64,000 nucleotides of DNA from Aliiroseovarius sp. F20344 (GCF_023016155.1 NZ_JALKBG010000008.1:64501-128500), one strand, 5' to 3'. Shown: positions 16,436 through 25,727, counted from the stretch's first letter. The notes: generated by a model from the sequence alone, not told the origin. A program made the numbers and translations.

Positions 16436-16894
16436 ATGAACATTGCGGTAGTTGATAGCCCGGTTGGGCGCCTAGGGGTGGTGGAAGAGGGTGGCAAGAT
16501 CACGCGCCTTCGTTGGAATGCTGATCCGGTCGGGGAACTGACCCCCGTGTTGACCGCAGCCCAAGCCCAACTACGTGCCTATTTCGACGGGGCACTGACC
16601 AAGTTTGATCTTCCCACGCAAGTAGACGGCAGCGAATTTCAGTGTGCGGTTTGCGATGTCATGTCTGCCATTCCCTATGGCGAGACTTTAACTTACGGCG
16701 ACATCGCAAAGATCACGGGAAACTCGGCTCAGGCAGTGGGCAATGCCTGCGGCGCAAATCCCATCCCGATCATCATCCCCTGTCATCGCGTGATGGGGGC
16801 TGGGAATAAACTGGTTGGGTTTTCAGGCGCGGGTGGGGTCGAGACAAAAGTTCAGCTTTTGCGCCTTGAAGGTGCTGCCGGATTGCTTATCTGA
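16436..16894 (+). CDS. ogt: Methylated-DNA--protein-cysteine S-methyltransferase
   Basis: Suicide DNA-repair protein that transfers alkyl groups from O6-alkylguanine (and O4-alkylthymine) to its own cysteine. The 152-residue protein carries the active-site motif IPCHRVMG with the nucleophile near residue 115, preceded by the helix-turn-helix segment TYGDIAKITGNSAQAVGNA with the conserved AVG turn. It lacks the N-terminal AdaA domain, so it is an Ogt/MGMT-type enzyme. The ATG at 16436 begins MNIAVVDSP; the upstream frame from 16403 runs through the terminator and is rejected. The gene follows the ileS terminator, so it needs its own promoter or read-through. Confidence 0.92.
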   Translation: MNIAVVDSPVGRLGVVEEGGKITRLRWNADPVGELTPVLTAAQAQLRAYFDGALTKFDLPTQVDGSEFQCAVCDVMSAIPYGETLTYGDIAKITGNSAQAVGNACGANPIPIIIPCHRVMGAGNKLVGFSGAGGVETKVQLLRLEGAAGLLI

Positions 16895-16954
16895 GAAGCT
16901 TGGCCCACAAAGGACGCTTGGATGCACAAGCGCGGCGGCGAACAGGGGGACAGC

Positions 16955-17881
16955 ATGGAAGCTTTTCTAAGCGTCAAAGGCGTGACCAAGACCTATGAAG
17001 GTGGTCATCAAGCACTGAAAGGTGTGGACCTTGAGATTGATGAGGGCGAAATCCTTGCGCTTCTCGGGCCAAATGGTGCTGGAAAAACCACTCTGATTTC
17101 AATTATTTGCGGAATCGCGACGGCAAGTTCGGGCACCATTACAGTTGGTGGGTTTGACCATGCGCGCGACTACCGCGCTGCGCGCAATCTGATCGGGTTG
17201 GTGCCGCAGGAAATCAATCTGGAACCGTTTGAGACCGTGATGAACTCGGTTCGGTTTTCGCGCGGGCTGTTTGGCAAGCCGCGCGATGATGCACGGATCG
17301 AAGAGATCCTGAAGCTGCTTAGCTTGCACGACAAAAAGGACAATCGGATCATGACGCTTTCGGGCGGAATGAAGCGACGCGTGCTGATCGCCAAAGCGCT
17401 GTGCCACGACCCGCAAATTCTGTTCCTTGATGAGCCCACAGCCGGCGTTGATGTCGAGCTGCGCAAAGATATGTGGGAGATCGTGGGCCAGCTGAAAGAG
17501 ACGGGCGTGACCGTCATTCTGACCACACACTACATCGAAGAAGCCGAGGCGATGGCGGACCGGATCGGGGTGATCTCGAACGGGGAAATCTTGTTGGTTG
17601 AAGAGAAAGACGCGCTGATCAAACGGCTTGGGCAGAAAGAGCTGTTGATCGAGCTGGATACGCCGATCGATGCCGTGCCCGAACAGCTTGCGAGCTATCC
17701 CCTGACCGTTTCGGACGAGGGTGGGTTGATCTATTCTTATGATGCGCAGGCGGGCAGCACCGGGATAACCGGGCTATTGGCGGACTTGCGCGAAACGGGG
17801 CTGCATTTGGCGGACCTTTCAACGCGCCAAAGCTCTTTGGAAGATATCTTCGTCGATCTGGTGAAGGAGGATGCAGCATGA
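16955..17881 (+). CDS. ABC transporter ATP-binding protein (ABC-2 exporter type)
   Basis: 308-residue ATPase with Walker [10 protein letters not shown] (about residues 38-46), signature LSGGMKRR near 134, Walker [13 protein letters not shown] near 155 and switch His in TTHYIEEAE. The C-terminal 80 residues form the extra domain common in NodI/DrrA-like exporters. The start at 16955 (MEAFLSVKG) is supported by GGGGGA upstream; ATG 16922 would add 11 unlikely residues. The stop overlaps the permease start as ATGA. The pair would export an unknown lipid, drug or polysaccharide-like substrate. The substrate is not predictable from sequence. Confidence 0.94.
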   Translation: MEAFLSVKGVTKTYEGGHQALKGVDLEIDEGEILALLGPNGAGKTTLISIICGIATASSGTITVGGFDHARDYRAARNLIGLVPQEINLEPFETVMNSVRFSRGLFGKPRDDARIEEILKLLSLHDKKDNRIMTLSGGMKRRVLIAKALCHDPQILFLDEPTAGVDVELRKDMWEIVGQLKETGVTVILTTHYIEEAEAMADRIGVISNGEILLVEEKDALIKRLGQKELLIELDTPIDAVPEQLASYPLTVSDEGGLIYSYDAQAGSTGITGLLADLRETGLHLADLSTRQSSLEDIFVDLVKEDAA

Positions 17882-18639
17882 ACTGGAATGCCATCGCGGC
17901 CATCTATCGTTTTGAAATGGCGCGCACCTTCCGTACGCTAGTGCAGTCGGTTATTTCGCCCGTCCTTTCTACTTCGCTCTACTTCATCGTTTTCGGCGCC
18001 GCCATCGGATCGCGCATCGATCAGGTTGAGGGCGTCAGCTACGGCGCGTTTATTGTGCCCGGCCTGATCATGCTTACGGTCTTGACGCAAAGCACATCGA
18101 ACGCGTCCTTCGGCATCTATTTCCCGAAGTTCATTGGTACAGTCTATGAATTGCTCTCTGCCCCGATCTCGTTCTTCGAGATCGTAATTGGTTATGTGGG
18201 GGCGGCCGCCACCAAGGCCTTCATGATCGGTATGATCATCTTCGTGACCGCTCATTTCTTCGTTGATCTAACCATCGCACATCCGGTTTGGATGGTGCTG
18301 TTTTTGCTGCTGACTTGTATCAGTTTCGCGCTTCTGGGCTTCATCATCGGCATCTGGGCTGGAAACTTCGAGCAATTGCAACTGGTGCCCATGCTGGTCA
18401 TCACGCCGCTCGTGTTCCTTGGCGGGTCGTTCTATTCAATCTCGATGCTGCCACCCGTTTGGCAGACAATCACGCTGTTTAACCCGGTTGTTTATCTGAT
18501 ATCGGGCTTCCGCTGGGCGTTCTTCGGACAGGCAGATGTGGCGCTGGGCTGGTCCATTGCTGCGATCATTCTGTTTATGACCGCGTGCCTTCTGACCATT
18601 GGTTGGATCTTCCGCACAGGATACAAACTACGCAGCTGA
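17878..18639 (+). CDS. ABC-2 type transporter permease
   Basis: 253-residue membrane subunit with six predicted helices (about residues 22-45, 56-78, 104-130, 137-162, 169-190 and 224-246) and the ABC-2 family segment [12 protein letters not shown]. Near the end, [10 protein letters not shown]-like text resembles the NodJ/YadH group, in which it sits with a single NBD. Start ATG 17878 overlaps the ATPase stop by 4 bases. No accessory membrane-fusion gene is adjacent, so the exporter probably works as a simple 2+2 complex. Confidence 0.93.
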   Translation: MNWNAIAAIYRFEMARTFRTLVQSVISPVLSTSLYFIVFGAAIGSRIDQVEGVSYGAFIVPGLIMLTVLTQSTSNASFGIYFPKFIGTVYELLSAPISFFEIVIGYVGAAATKAFMIGMIIFVTAHFFVDLTIAHPVWMVLFLLLTCISFALLGFIIGIWAGNFEQLQLVPMLVITPLVFLGGSFYSISMLPPVWQTITLFNPVVYLISGFRWAFFGQADVALGWSIAAIILFMTACLLTIGWIFRTGYKLRS

Positions 18640-18720
18640 TACGCAGAGATGCCACAGGTGGGAAAAAGCGTGATTGGCTCACCCTTGTTGAAACTGCGCA
18701 GGACATCTACATGAGTTGCC

Positions 18721-19518
18721 ATGATCGAACATCTTCCATTTGTTAAAAAGCCACCCTTGGTGGCAGTCGTGCGCCTGTCGGGCGTGATCGCAACCGGCAC
18801 GCGCGGACAATTGAATGACGCAGTGATGGCGCCCGCCATTGAACGCGCCTTTCGCAAGGGGAAACCGGCAGCTGTTGCGTTGATCATCAACTCACCCGGT
18901 GGCAGCCCGGTTCAATCCAGCCTGATTGCCGCTCGCATTCGCCGCTTGGCCGCCGAGAAAGAAATCCCGGTCTATGCTTTTGTCGAAGACGTCGCTGCCT
19001 CGGGTGGCTACTGGCTTGCGACCGCAGCGGACGAGATCTATGCCGACGAAAGCTCGATCCTTGGATCCATTGGCGTCATCTCAGCCAGTTTTGGTCTGAC
19101 GGGGCTGATGGAGAAAATCGGGGTCGAACGTCGCGTCCACACGGCAGGCAAATCGAAGTCGATGATGGATCCGTTCCAGCCTGAAAAACCTGCCGATGTG
19201 AAACGTTTGAAGGCGTTGCAGGAAGACATCCACACGGCATTCAAAACCCAAGTGACAACCCGTCGTGAAGGTAAGCTGCCAAAAGGCGAAGATTTGTTCA
19301 CCGGTGACATCTGGTTGGGCTATGCAGCCATCGAAAAAGGCTTGGCTGACGGGATTGGTCATGTCGTGCCAACTATGAAAGAGAAATTTGGCGACAAGGT
19401 TCGTTTCCGCGTTTACGGCGCGAAACGTGGACTGTTGTCCCGGTTTGGAATGCGGCTTGTGTCGGACACGATTTCAACGATCGAGGAACGCGCGGAATAC
19501 GCTCGTTTTGGGCTCTGA
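18721..19518 (+). CDS. S49 family serine peptidase (SppA/SohB-like)
   Basis: 265-residue protease of the signal-peptide peptidase A / SohB family. The core has the family strand INSPGGSPVQSS, the catalytic serine in VAASGGYWLA (near residue 93) and the general-base lysine in TAGKSKSMMDPF (near 143). Unlike SohB or SppA there is no obvious N-terminal membrane anchor, so it may act in the cytoplasm or associate peripherally. The stop overlaps the start of a 54-residue membrane protein by one base (TGATG), so the two are translationally coupled. That coupling suggests the small protein is a partner or membrane tether. Confidence 0.92.
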   Translation: MIEHLPFVKKPPLVAVVRLSGVIATGTRGQLNDAVMAPAIERAFRKGKPAAVALIINSPGGSPVQSSLIAARIRRLAAEKEIPVYAFVEDVAASGGYWLATAADEIYADESSILGSIGVISASFGLTGLMEKIGVERRVHTAGKSKSMMDPFQPEKPADVKRLKALQEDIHTAFKTQVTTRREGKLPKGEDLFTGDIWLGYAAIEKGLADGIGHVVPTMKEKFGDKVRFRVYGAKRGLLSRFGMRLVSDTISTIEERAEYARFGL

Positions 19519-19682
19519 TGGTCATCAAGATCGTTGTCCTGTTTTTGGTCGCAATGGGTGTGCTGGCCATGTTTGGCAAGTTGCGCTATCCCGGCCAACA
19601 ACGCATCGAAGCAATGAAATGCCCACGGTGTGGGCGATATAAGCTGGGGAAATCCCCGTGTGACTGCAAGGGAAAGGGCTAA
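19518..19682 (+). CDS. 54-residue membrane protein with mini zinc ribbon
   Basis: Short ORF (55 codons with stop) whose ATG overlaps the S49 peptidase stop. It has one N-terminal membrane helix (residues 2-19, IKIVVLFLVAMGVLAMFG) and a C-terminal four-cysteine knuckle CPRCG ... CDCKG that could bind zinc. The next gene starts 3 bases after its stop. The sequence reads like a real protein: helix, basic linker, then a ribbon with Gly/Lys loops. It was probably missed by length-based gene calls. I do not know a named family. It could tether the peptidase or act as a membrane-located metal-binding adaptor. Confidence 0.75.
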   Translation: MVIKIVVLFLVAMGVLAMFGKLRYPGQQRIEAMKCPRCGRYKLGKSPCDCKGKG

Positions 19683-19685
19683 GCC

Positions 19686-20654
19686 TTGGATCTGATTTTT
19701 GCCACGCTTGGTCTGATCATCCTTTTGCTCGCAGGCGATAGCCTTGTGCGCGGGGCAGTGAACATGTCGCTGCGCCTTGGTGTGCCTGCGATGATTGTGT
19801 CGCTGACCATTGTCGCCTTTGGCACCTCTGCGCCCGAGCTTCTGATCTCAGTCAGTTCGATCCTTGAAGGTGTCCCCGGACTTGCCATGGGCAACGTGGT
19901 CGGCTCAAACACAGCCAATATCCTTCTGGTCCTTGGTGTTCCGGCATTGATGGCGGGGCTTTCCACAAAAACCTGCGACAGTCGCAAAAGTTACCTTCAG
20001 ATGATCGGCGCAACGGTGCTCTTCATCGTGCTGGCCTTTGGAGGCGAGATCGGCTGGCCACAAGGCTTGGTGCTTTTGGCCGCACTTGCACTGATGCTTG
20101 GCTCGGCCTTCCGTGAGGCGTTGCGCCATCGCCGTGCCGTCAGCGCAGGTGATGAAGAAGAGAATGATGACGATGAAGACGTCGAAGGGGCCGACCCTGA
20201 CATGCCTTGGTGGAAGGTGATCATGTTCCTGACGCTTGGCCTGATTGGTTTGCCATTGGGTGCGGATCTTCTGGTTGATGCATCGACCAATATCGCGCGT
20301 CACTTCGGGGTCTCGGAAACGGTCATCGGCTTGACGCTTGTGGCTTTGGGCACTTCCTTGCCCGAGCTTGCGACCACAGTGATGGCGGCGCTTCGTAAGC
20401 AGGCAGATGTCGCTTTGGGGAACGTGATCGGTTCGAACATGTTCAACCTGTTGGCCATCATCGGCATCTCGTCTTTGGTTGGGCCGATACCGGTGGACCC
20501 GGGCATTTTGCAATTTGACTTATGGGTCATGCTGGGCGCGTCGCTTTTGCTGGCGCCATTTGTCTTCCTGAAATGGCACATGGGCCGCGTTTGGGGCATC
20601 CTTCTGTCGATACTCTATGTGGTTTATGTTCTGATTGTTTTGGGGAATGCATAA
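19686..20654 (+). CDS. Calcium/sodium antiporter (CaCA family, YrbG-like)
   Basis: 322-residue inner-membrane cation exchanger. The two inverted alpha-repeats are clear: GNVVGSNTANILLVLG (about residues 70-85) and GNVIGSNMFNLLAIIG (about 248-263), each preceded by an LVALGTSLPEL-type strand (FGTSAPELLIS and LGTSLPELATT). Ten or eleven helices are expected, and an acidic loop (DEEENDDDEDVEGADPDMP) separates the halves. E. coli YrbG is the model; transport of Ca2+ for Na+ or H+ is family knowledge. A TTG start at 19686 follows the previous stop directly. The stop overlaps the next gene by one base (TAATG). Confidence 0.94.
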   Translation: MDLIFATLGLIILLLAGDSLVRGAVNMSLRLGVPAMIVSLTIVAFGTSAPELLISVSSILEGVPGLAMGNVVGSNTANILLVLGVPALMAGLSTKTCDSRKSYLQMIGATVLFIVLAFGGEIGWPQGLVLLAALALMLGSAFREALRHRRAVSAGDEEENDDDEDVEGADPDMPWWKVIMFLTLGLIGLPLGADLLVDASTNIARHFGVSETVIGLTLVALGTSLPELATTVMAALRKQADVALGNVIGSNMFNLLAIIGISSLVGPIPVDPGILQFDLWVMLGASLLLAPFVFLKWHMGRVWGILLSILYVVYVLIVLGNA

Positions 20655-21448
20655 TGACGAACAAATGCGCATTGGTGACAGGAGCAGGCGGGCGGCTTGG
20701 CCGCGCGTTGGCGTTGGAGCTGGCGCGGCATGGGTTCGACGTTGCTGTTCACTATAGCAGTTCAGCCGAAGGGGCTGCGCAAACCGTTGCAGAAATTGAA
20801 AGCACAGGACAGCGAGCCGTTGCACTTCAGGCAGATTTCCTGAAGCTCGACGAGGTCAAAGCCCTTGTGCCCCAGGCGGTCGAGGCATTGGGTGGGCCAC
20901 TCTCCGTTCTTGTGAACAATGCTTCTATCTTCGAGTATGACCGCATCGGGACAGTGTCCGATGACAGCTGGGATCGGCACATGTCGTCGAACCTGCGCGC
21001 GCCCTTGTTCCTGATCCAGTACTTCGCTGCGCAAGCCCCAAAAGCCACGACAGACGAGTTTGGCGAGCAGCAGTCGCAAGCCCTTATCGTCAATATGCTG
21101 GATCAGCGGGTTCAGAAGCTGACACCGGAGTTTATGACCTATAGCCTGGCCAAACATGGGCTTTGGACCCTGACGCGCACAGCCGCCCAAGCCCTTGCAC
21201 CCCATGTGCGGGTGAATGGAATTGGGCCCGGTTCGACGATGATTGGTGAACGCCAATCACAAGAGCATTTCGAGGCGCAGCGGATGGGATCGATCCTGAA
21301 GCGCGGGCCGAACCCATCGGATATCACGTCCGCATTGTCCTACCTGCTGAACGCTCCGGCTGTGACCGGGCAAATGATTGCAGTGGATGGGGGGCAACAT
21401 TTGGGATGGCAGACCCCGGACGTGATTGGAAATCCAAAGAAATCTTGA
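20654..21448 (+). CDS. SDR family oxidoreductase (FolM/pteridine reductase-like)
   Basis: 264-residue short-chain dehydrogenase with the cofactor loop TGAGGRLG (residues 11-18), NNAS at about 86-89, and the catalytic Tyr-Lys pair in YSLAK. Family details (LVNNASIFEYD, a DQRVQKLTPEFMTYSLAKHGL stretch and VNGIGPGSTM) resemble FolM and pteridine reductases more than fatty-acid or sugar SDRs, but substrate assignment is tentative. The start at 20654 (MTNKCALVTG) is internal to a longer open frame whose upstream part overlaps the antiporter. It is the last gene of the S49 peptidase operon. Confidence 0.88.
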   Translation: MTNKCALVTGAGGRLGRALALELARHGFDVAVHYSSSAEGAAQTVAEIESTGQRAVALQADFLKLDEVKALVPQAVEALGGPLSVLVNNASIFEYDRIGTVSDDSWDRHMSSNLRAPLFLIQYFAAQAPKATTDEFGEQQSQALIVNMLDQRVQKLTPEFMTYSLAKHGLWTLTRTAAQALAPHVRVNGIGPGSTMIGERQSQEHFEAQRMGSILKRGPNPSDITSALSYLLNAPAVTGQMIAVDGGQHLGWQTPDVIGNPKKS

Positions 21449-21758
21449 ACTTTTCCGAGGTCTTCAAAGGGGTGTGACGGCGAAGTTGTGCACCTGTGAA
21501 GCAAAACAGCGCGCAAATTTGTGATTTTTGCAATGATTTCACATGTTTACATATTGGTCATATTTCTTTTGTTTGAAAACAATGAGTTACACAACTGCCT
21601 AAAAAATAGGCAGATTGACGAAAAGGGCCGAATACAACGAAAAAAACCTATCCTTGGTGACATGTCCTCAGACTTATCCACAGTTTCTGTGGGCATGTTT
21701 TCTCTTGTATCCGTAACGATAAGATTGCAGCGGGACACAGAATCAAGAAAGCTACCCC
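21449..21758. other. AT-rich intergenic region with hairpins and one DnaA box
   Basis: This 310-base gap has no convincing gene. It is markedly AT-rich at 21520-21660. Two small inverted repeats are present: CTGCCTA / TAGGCAG with a 5-A loop (21595-21613), and CCACAG / CTGTGG with a TTT loop (21678-21692). The second overlaps a perfect DnaA box TTATCCACA (21674-21682). A degenerate second box, TTGTGCACC, lies at about 21484. uvrC begins at 21759, so the uvrC promoter must lie here. Confidence 0.7.
21674..21682 (+). promoter_or_regulatory. Consensus DnaA box upstream of uvrC
   Basis: TTATCCACA matches the strong DnaA box exactly. It lies 77 bases before the uvrC start, inside an AT-rich intergenic region and within a 6-bp inverted repeat (CCACAG/CTGTGG). 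A single exact box can occur by chance; its position suggests a DnaA-responsive promoter more than an origin. Confidence 0.3.
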
Positions 21759-23642
21759 ATGACGCGCGATAATCAGGACAAGCCAGAGGAAAATGTACCG
21801 GTTGAAACCGGACATGAGGTTGTTCAGTCCTACCTGAAAACGCTTGATAATTCGCCGGGTGTTTATCGAATGCTCGATGCGAAGGGGCGGGTTTTGTATG
21901 TCGGCAAGGCGCGCAGTTTGAAAAAGCGTGTGTCCAACTACGCCAAACCCACCGGGCACAGCGCACGCATTGCGCGGATGATCAGTCAGACAGCGTCGAT
22001 GATGTTTCTGACCACGCGGACCGAGACCGAGGCGCTTTTGCTTGAACAGAACCTGATCAAGCAGTTGAAGCCGCATTTCAATGTGCTTTTGCGCGACGAC
22101 AAGAGCTTTCCAAATATCTTGGTGACGGATCATGAGTTTCCGCAGATCAAGAAGCACCGCGGGGCCCGGAAAGAGAAGGGGCATTACTTTGGTCCTTTTG
22201 CCAGTGCGGATGCGGTGAACCGGACACTGAACCAGCTGCAAAAGGTGTTCCTTTTGCGCAATTGCACCGATGCCACGTTCGACGCGCGTTCGCGGCCGTG
22301 TCTGCTGTATCAAATCAAACGGTGCGCTGGGCCTTGTGTGGGAAAGATTGATGCGGAAGGCTATGGTGCGTTGGTTAACGACGCCGAAGACTTCTTGTCG
22401 GGTCGCACGACCAAAATGCAAGAAAGCCTTGCGGCCGAGATGCAGGCGGCATCTGAAGCCATGGCGTTTGAGAAAGCCGCCGTGCTGCGCGATCGCATTC
22501 GCGCATTGACGCAAGTGCAGCAGTCCCAAGGCATCAATCCACGCGGTGTGGGTGAGGCTGATGTGATTGCGCTCCATATGGAAGGTGGACAAGCCTGCGT
22601 TCAGGTCTTCTTCATTCGGGCGCATCAGAATTGGGGCAACCGGGATTTCTACCCCCGCACAGGCGCAGGCGCTGGACCGGGTGAGGTGCTGCAAGCGTTT
22701 GTGGGGCAGTTTTACGATCAAAAGGAACCTCCACGTTTGATCCTTTTGTCTGATCCCTTGGATGAACAAGATCTCATGGCTGAAGCCTTGAGCGAGAGGT
22801 TGGGGCGCAAGGTCGAAATCTCGGTTCCGCAGCGGGGTGAAAAATCCGAGCTGGTTGCGAATGCCCAGCGAAACGCGCGTGAAAGTCTGGCTCGCAAGTT
22901 GGCTGAAACCGCGACGCAGGCGAAGTTGCTTGATGGTGTTGCGAAAGCGTTTGAGCTGGACGGCCCACCCGCCCGGATCGAGGTCTACGATAACTCGCAC
23001 ATTCAAGGGGCTCATGCAGTTGGGGCCATGATTGTCGCGGGACCGGAAGGCTACATGAAAAGCCAATACCGCAAGTTCAACATCAAGGGCGAGGATCTGA
23101 CCCCCGGTGATGATTTCGGTATGATGAAAGAGGTACTGACCCGGCGCTTCAAACGCCTGTTGAAAGAGGACCCCGAGCAAGAACAAGGCTTGTGGCCAGA
23201 GCTTCTGTTGATTGATGGCGGGGCAGGGCAAGTCAGTGCTGTGCACGAGATTATGGAAGAGATGGGCGTTACAGACATTCCCATGATCGGTGTGGCCAAA
23301 GGTGTGGACCGCGACCACGGGAAAGAAGAGTTTCACAGGCGCGGCCAGCGACCCTTCGCGTTGCAGCGCAATGACCCCGTTCTCTATTTCATCCAGCGAT
23401 TGCGGGATGAAGCGCACCGCTTTGCCATCGGCACCCACCGAGCCAAGCGCGCGAAGGCGCAAGGTGCCACCCCATTGGACGAGGTTCCGGGCGTGGGCGC
23501 CACACGGAAACGTGCGCTTTTGCAGCATTTCGGATCGGCCAAAGCTGTCAGCCGCGCGGGTCTTGATGATCTGAAAGCTGTGGATGGCATTTCAGAAACA
23601 CTTGCAGAAACCATCTATGGCTTCTTCCATGACAAGGGCTGA
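21759..23642 (+). CDS. uvrC: UvrABC system protein C
   Basis: Dual-incision nuclease of nucleotide excision repair. The 627-residue protein has an N-terminal GIY-YIG domain (here GVYRMLD ... [14 protein letters not shown], with the catalytic region near residues 35-60), a Cys-containing middle segment ([26 protein letters not shown]), a UVR helix hairpin near 230-260, an RNase H-like domain ([10 protein letters not shown] and LLIDGGAGQ carry catalytic aspartates), and a C-terminal tandem HhH ([19 protein letters not shown]). All expected active-site regions are present. The gene begins the uvrC-pgsA-moaD-moaE block. Confidence 0.97.
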   Translation: MTRDNQDKPEENVPVETGHEVVQSYLKTLDNSPGVYRMLDAKGRVLYVGKARSLKKRVSNYAKPTGHSARIARMISQTASMMFLTTRTETEALLLEQNLIKQLKPHFNVLLRDDKSFPNILVTDHEFPQIKKHRGARKEKGHYFGPFASADAVNRTLNQLQKVFLLRNCTDATFDARSRPCLLYQIKRCAGPCVGKIDAEGYGALVNDAEDFLSGRTTKMQESLAAEMQAASEAMAFEKAAVLRDRIRALTQVQQSQGINPRGVGEADVIALHMEGGQACVQVFFIRAHQNWGNRDFYPRTGAGAGPGEVLQAFVGQFYDQKEPPRLILLSDPLDEQDLMAEALSERLGRKVEISVPQRGEKSELVANAQRNARESLARKLAETATQAKLLDGVAKAFELDGPPARIEVYDNSHIQGAHAVGAMIVAGPEGYMKSQYRKFNIKGEDLTPGDDFGMMKEVLTRRFKRLLKEDPEQEQGLWPELLLIDGGAGQVSAVHEIMEEMGVTDIPMIGVAKGVDRDHGKEEFHRRGQRPFALQRNDPVLYFIQRLRDEAHRFAIGTHRAKRAKAQGATPLDEVPGVGATRKRALLQHFGSAKAVSRAGLDDLKAVDGISETLAETIYGFFHDKG

Positions 23643-23660
23643 CGCGGTATTGAAAGCTCT

Positions 23661-24329
23661 ATGAAATGGACTTTGCCTAATATCCTGACCATGGGGCGGT
23701 TGATTGCAGCCCCCGCCGTGGCGATCCTATTCCTCTATTTTTCGCGTCCGCTGGCCGATTGGCTGGCGCTGATCCTGTTCTTGCTGGCAGCCGCCACGGA
23801 TTGGATTGATGGTTATCTGGCACGCAAATGGGGGCAGGAAAGCAAGCTAGGTGCGATGCTTGATCCGATTGCTGATAAGGCGATGGTGGTGATCGCGCTA
23901 ATGGTGATCGTGGGCTATTCGGATGTGTATTGGACCCCGTGGCTTGTTCTGCCTGCAACCGTGATCCTGTTTCGCGAGGTTTTTGTGTCGGGTCTGCGCG
24001 AGTTCTTGGGCGATACTGCCGGAACGCTGAAGGTCACCAAACTAGCGAAATGGAAAACGACTGCACAAATGGTTGCGATTGCGGTCCTGTTCTCGCGCGG
24101 GATCTTCGAGCATCATCTGGTGATGGGATCATTTGGCATGGATCAGACGATGGTCGAGCAAATCATGTCGGGTGAAGTAGAAGACGTGAACGGCTTGCGT
24201 GGCTACTTTCATGGTATGGTCTGGTCGGGGCGCATTGGCTTGTGGCTGTTGTGGATCGCGGGATTGCTGACGCTGATCACCGGCTGGGATTACTTCCGCA
24301 AAGCGTTGCCGTACCTGAAAGAGGATTAA
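23661..24329 (+). CDS. pgsA: CDP-diacylglycerol--glycerol-3-phosphate 3-phosphatidyltransferase
   Basis: Makes phosphatidylglycerol phosphate, the committed step to phosphatidylglycerol and cardiolipin. The 222-residue membrane enzyme carries the CDP-alcohol phosphotransferase motif D-G-x2-A-R-x8-G-x3-D-x3-D at about residues 49-71 (DGYLARKWG ... GAMLDPIADK). The N-terminus MKWTLPNILTMGRL is the usual PgsA start. A loop rich in acidic residues near 165-180 is longer than in E. coli. It lies 18 bases after uvrC, the same uvrC-pgsA order found in many proteobacteria, and only 3 bases before moaD. Confidence 0.96.
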   Translation: MKWTLPNILTMGRLIAAPAVAILFLYFSRPLADWLALILFLLAAATDWIDGYLARKWGQESKLGAMLDPIADKAMVVIALMVIVGYSDVYWTPWLVLPATVILFREVFVSGLREFLGDTAGTLKVTKLAKWKTTAQMVAIAVLFSRGIFEHHLVMGSFGMDQTMVEQIMSGEVEDVNGLRGYFHGMVWSGRIGLWLLWIAGLLTLITGWDYFRKALPYLKED

Positions 24330-24332
24330 CGC

Positions 24333-24581
24333 ATGATCGACGTAATGTACTTCGCTTGGGTGCGTGAACGGATCGGTGAACCGCGCGAAACGGTCGAGAC
24401 GTCGGCGGCAACGGTCATGGAGTTGGTAGAAGAACTGCGGGCGCGCGAGCCAAGATATGCAGCGGCTTTCGAAGATCTGTCCGCCCTGCGCGTTGCGCTG
24501 GATCAGGAACTCTCTGATTTCGACGCATCGCTTTCGGGCGTGCGTGAAGTGGCCTTTTTCCCACCGATGACAGGCGGCTAA
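24333..24581 (+). CDS. moaD: Molybdopterin synthase sulfur carrier subunit MoaD
   Basis: 82-residue ubiquitin-fold protein whose C-terminal Gly-Gly (ending MTGG) is thiocarboxylated and delivers sulfur to precursor Z in molybdopterin synthesis. The VMYFAWVRERIG opening, VMELVEELRAREP helix and VAFFPPMTGG ending are typical. One base separates its stop from the moaE start, and the two products form the heterotetrameric synthase. Confidence 0.95.
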   Translation: MIDVMYFAWVRERIGEPRETVETSAATVMELVEELRAREPRYAAAFEDLSALRVALDQELSDFDASLSGVREVAFFPPMTGG

Positions 24582-24582
24582 G

Positions 24583-25038
24583 ATGACTGTCCGTGTTCAG
24601 ACTGAACCTTTTGATCCCGGAACAGAGCTTTCGGCATTTGCGCAAGGTCGTAGCGATCTTGGCGCAGTGGTCACCTTCACCGGTGTGGTGCGCGACGATG
24701 CCGGAACGCTCGATCGGATGGAAATCGAGCATTATCCGGGCATGACCGAGAAGGCGATTTCGAAGATTGTGATTGAGGCGACAGATCGTTGGTCATTGAC
24801 AGAATGTTTGGTGATACATCGTCACGGGGCTTTGAAACCGGGTGAGCAGATCATGATGGTCGCCACAGCCTCGGCCCATCGTGTGGCGGCGTTTGAAGCG
24901 GCGGAATTTCTGATGGACTACTTAAAATCCCGCGCGCCGTTCTGGAAGAAAGAGTTCACCAAAGATGGCAGCACCGATTGGGTAGATGCCAAGGTGAATG
25001 ACGAAGAAGCCTTGAAGCGTTGGGAAGCAGATCGTTAG
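24583..25038 (+). CDS. moaE: Molybdopterin synthase catalytic subunit MoaE
   Basis: 151-residue large subunit of molybdopterin synthase. Family segments are visible: GAVVTFTGVVRD near residues 27-38, EHYPGMTEKAI, HRHGALKPGE, and the catalytic lysines of the LKSRAPFWKKE region near 113-124. It converts precursor Z to molybdopterin using MoaD thiocarboxylate. Its stop overlaps the convergent pcs stop by 4 bases. Placement next to pgsA is conserved in related genomes and is not functionally linked. Confidence 0.95.
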   Translation: MTVRVQTEPFDPGTELSAFAQGRSDLGAVVTFTGVVRDDAGTLDRMEIEHYPGMTEKAISKIVIEATDRWSLTECLVIHRHGALKPGEQIMMVATASAHRVAAFEAAEFLMDYLKSRAPFWKKEFTKDGSTDWVDAKVNDEEALKRWEADR

Positions 25039-25727
25039 TCGCGCGCGGGAATAATCTGCTGCGCGATCCCCGCGCCCAACAGGTAGATCGACGTCACAAC
25101 AAGCCCCCAATGTGCCCAGCTTTCTGGGTGGAAATCGACCCAAGCGGCCCAACCTGCAAATCCGGTCCAGGCCAAAGCCATTGGCAGGCTGACAGTGCGC
25201 CAGCGTTCGGTGCGCACGGGGTGGATGAATTTCAGAGGCAGGAACATCGCAATCGCAATCGCGGCCACCAGCACGGTCATCACCCAGAAATTCGGTTCAG
25301 TGGCAAAGAGCACCAAGATCACCATGTTCCAACAGCCGGGAAAGCCCGAAAAGCTGTTGTCTTTGGTCTTCATACGCGTGTCGGCGAAGTAAACGACGCT
25401 TGTGAAGGTGATCACAATAATTGCAAACCAGCCAGTCCAGCCCGGCATCAAGCCTGATTTGAACAGCGCATAGGCCGGGATGAATACATAGGTTAGGTAG
25501 TCGATGATCAGATCCATCAACACGCCATCATATTGCGGAGCATTGACCTTTACGTGATATCGCCGCGCCAAAGGGCCGTCGATCCCATCGACCGTGAAGG
25601 CCACCACCAACCAAAGAAACATCAGCCCCCATTTCTCGTCCACCGCAGCCAGCATTGCCAACATGGCAAAGACAGCTCCGGTTGCGGTCAATAAATGGAC
25701 GAGCAGGGCTTTGGTCGTGATGTTCAT
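25035..25727 (-). CDS. pcs: Phosphatidylcholine synthase
   Basis: 230-residue membrane enzyme that condenses choline with CDP-diacylglycerol to give phosphatidylcholine directly. The CDP-alcohol phosphotransferase motif is present as DGIDGPLARR ... YDGVLMDLIID (about residues 47-72), with a Pcs-like eight-helix outline. This one-step pathway is typical of alphaproteobacteria (for example Rhizobiales and Rhodobacterales). The start at 25727 (MNITTKALLVHLLTATGAV) is chosen because the longer frame to 25940 adds 71 residues with no family character. Convergent with moaE. Confidence 0.92.
   Translation of the reverse strand: MNITTKALLVHLLTATGAVFAMLAMLAAVDEKWGLMFLWLVVAFTVDGIDGPLARRYHVKVNAPQYDGVLMDLIIDYLTYVFIPAYALFKSGLMPGWTGWFAIIVITFTSVVYFADTRMKTKDNSFSGFPGCWNMVILVLFATEPNFWVMTVLVAAIAIAMFLPLKFIHPVRTERWRTVSLPMALAWTGFAGWAAWVDFHPESWAHWGLVVTSIYLLGAGIAQQIIPARD

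Noticed and set aside
21449-21758. Region upstream of uvrC as the replication origin
   Set aside because: Only one exact DnaA box and one weak one are present, and no dnaA, hemE, parA or gidA genes are nearby. Kept only as a regulatory observation.
21648-23528. 626-codon minus-strand frame opposite uvrC
   Set aside because: UvrC on the plus strand has complete family motifs; the antisense frame has no recognisable domain and is a GC-codon shadow.
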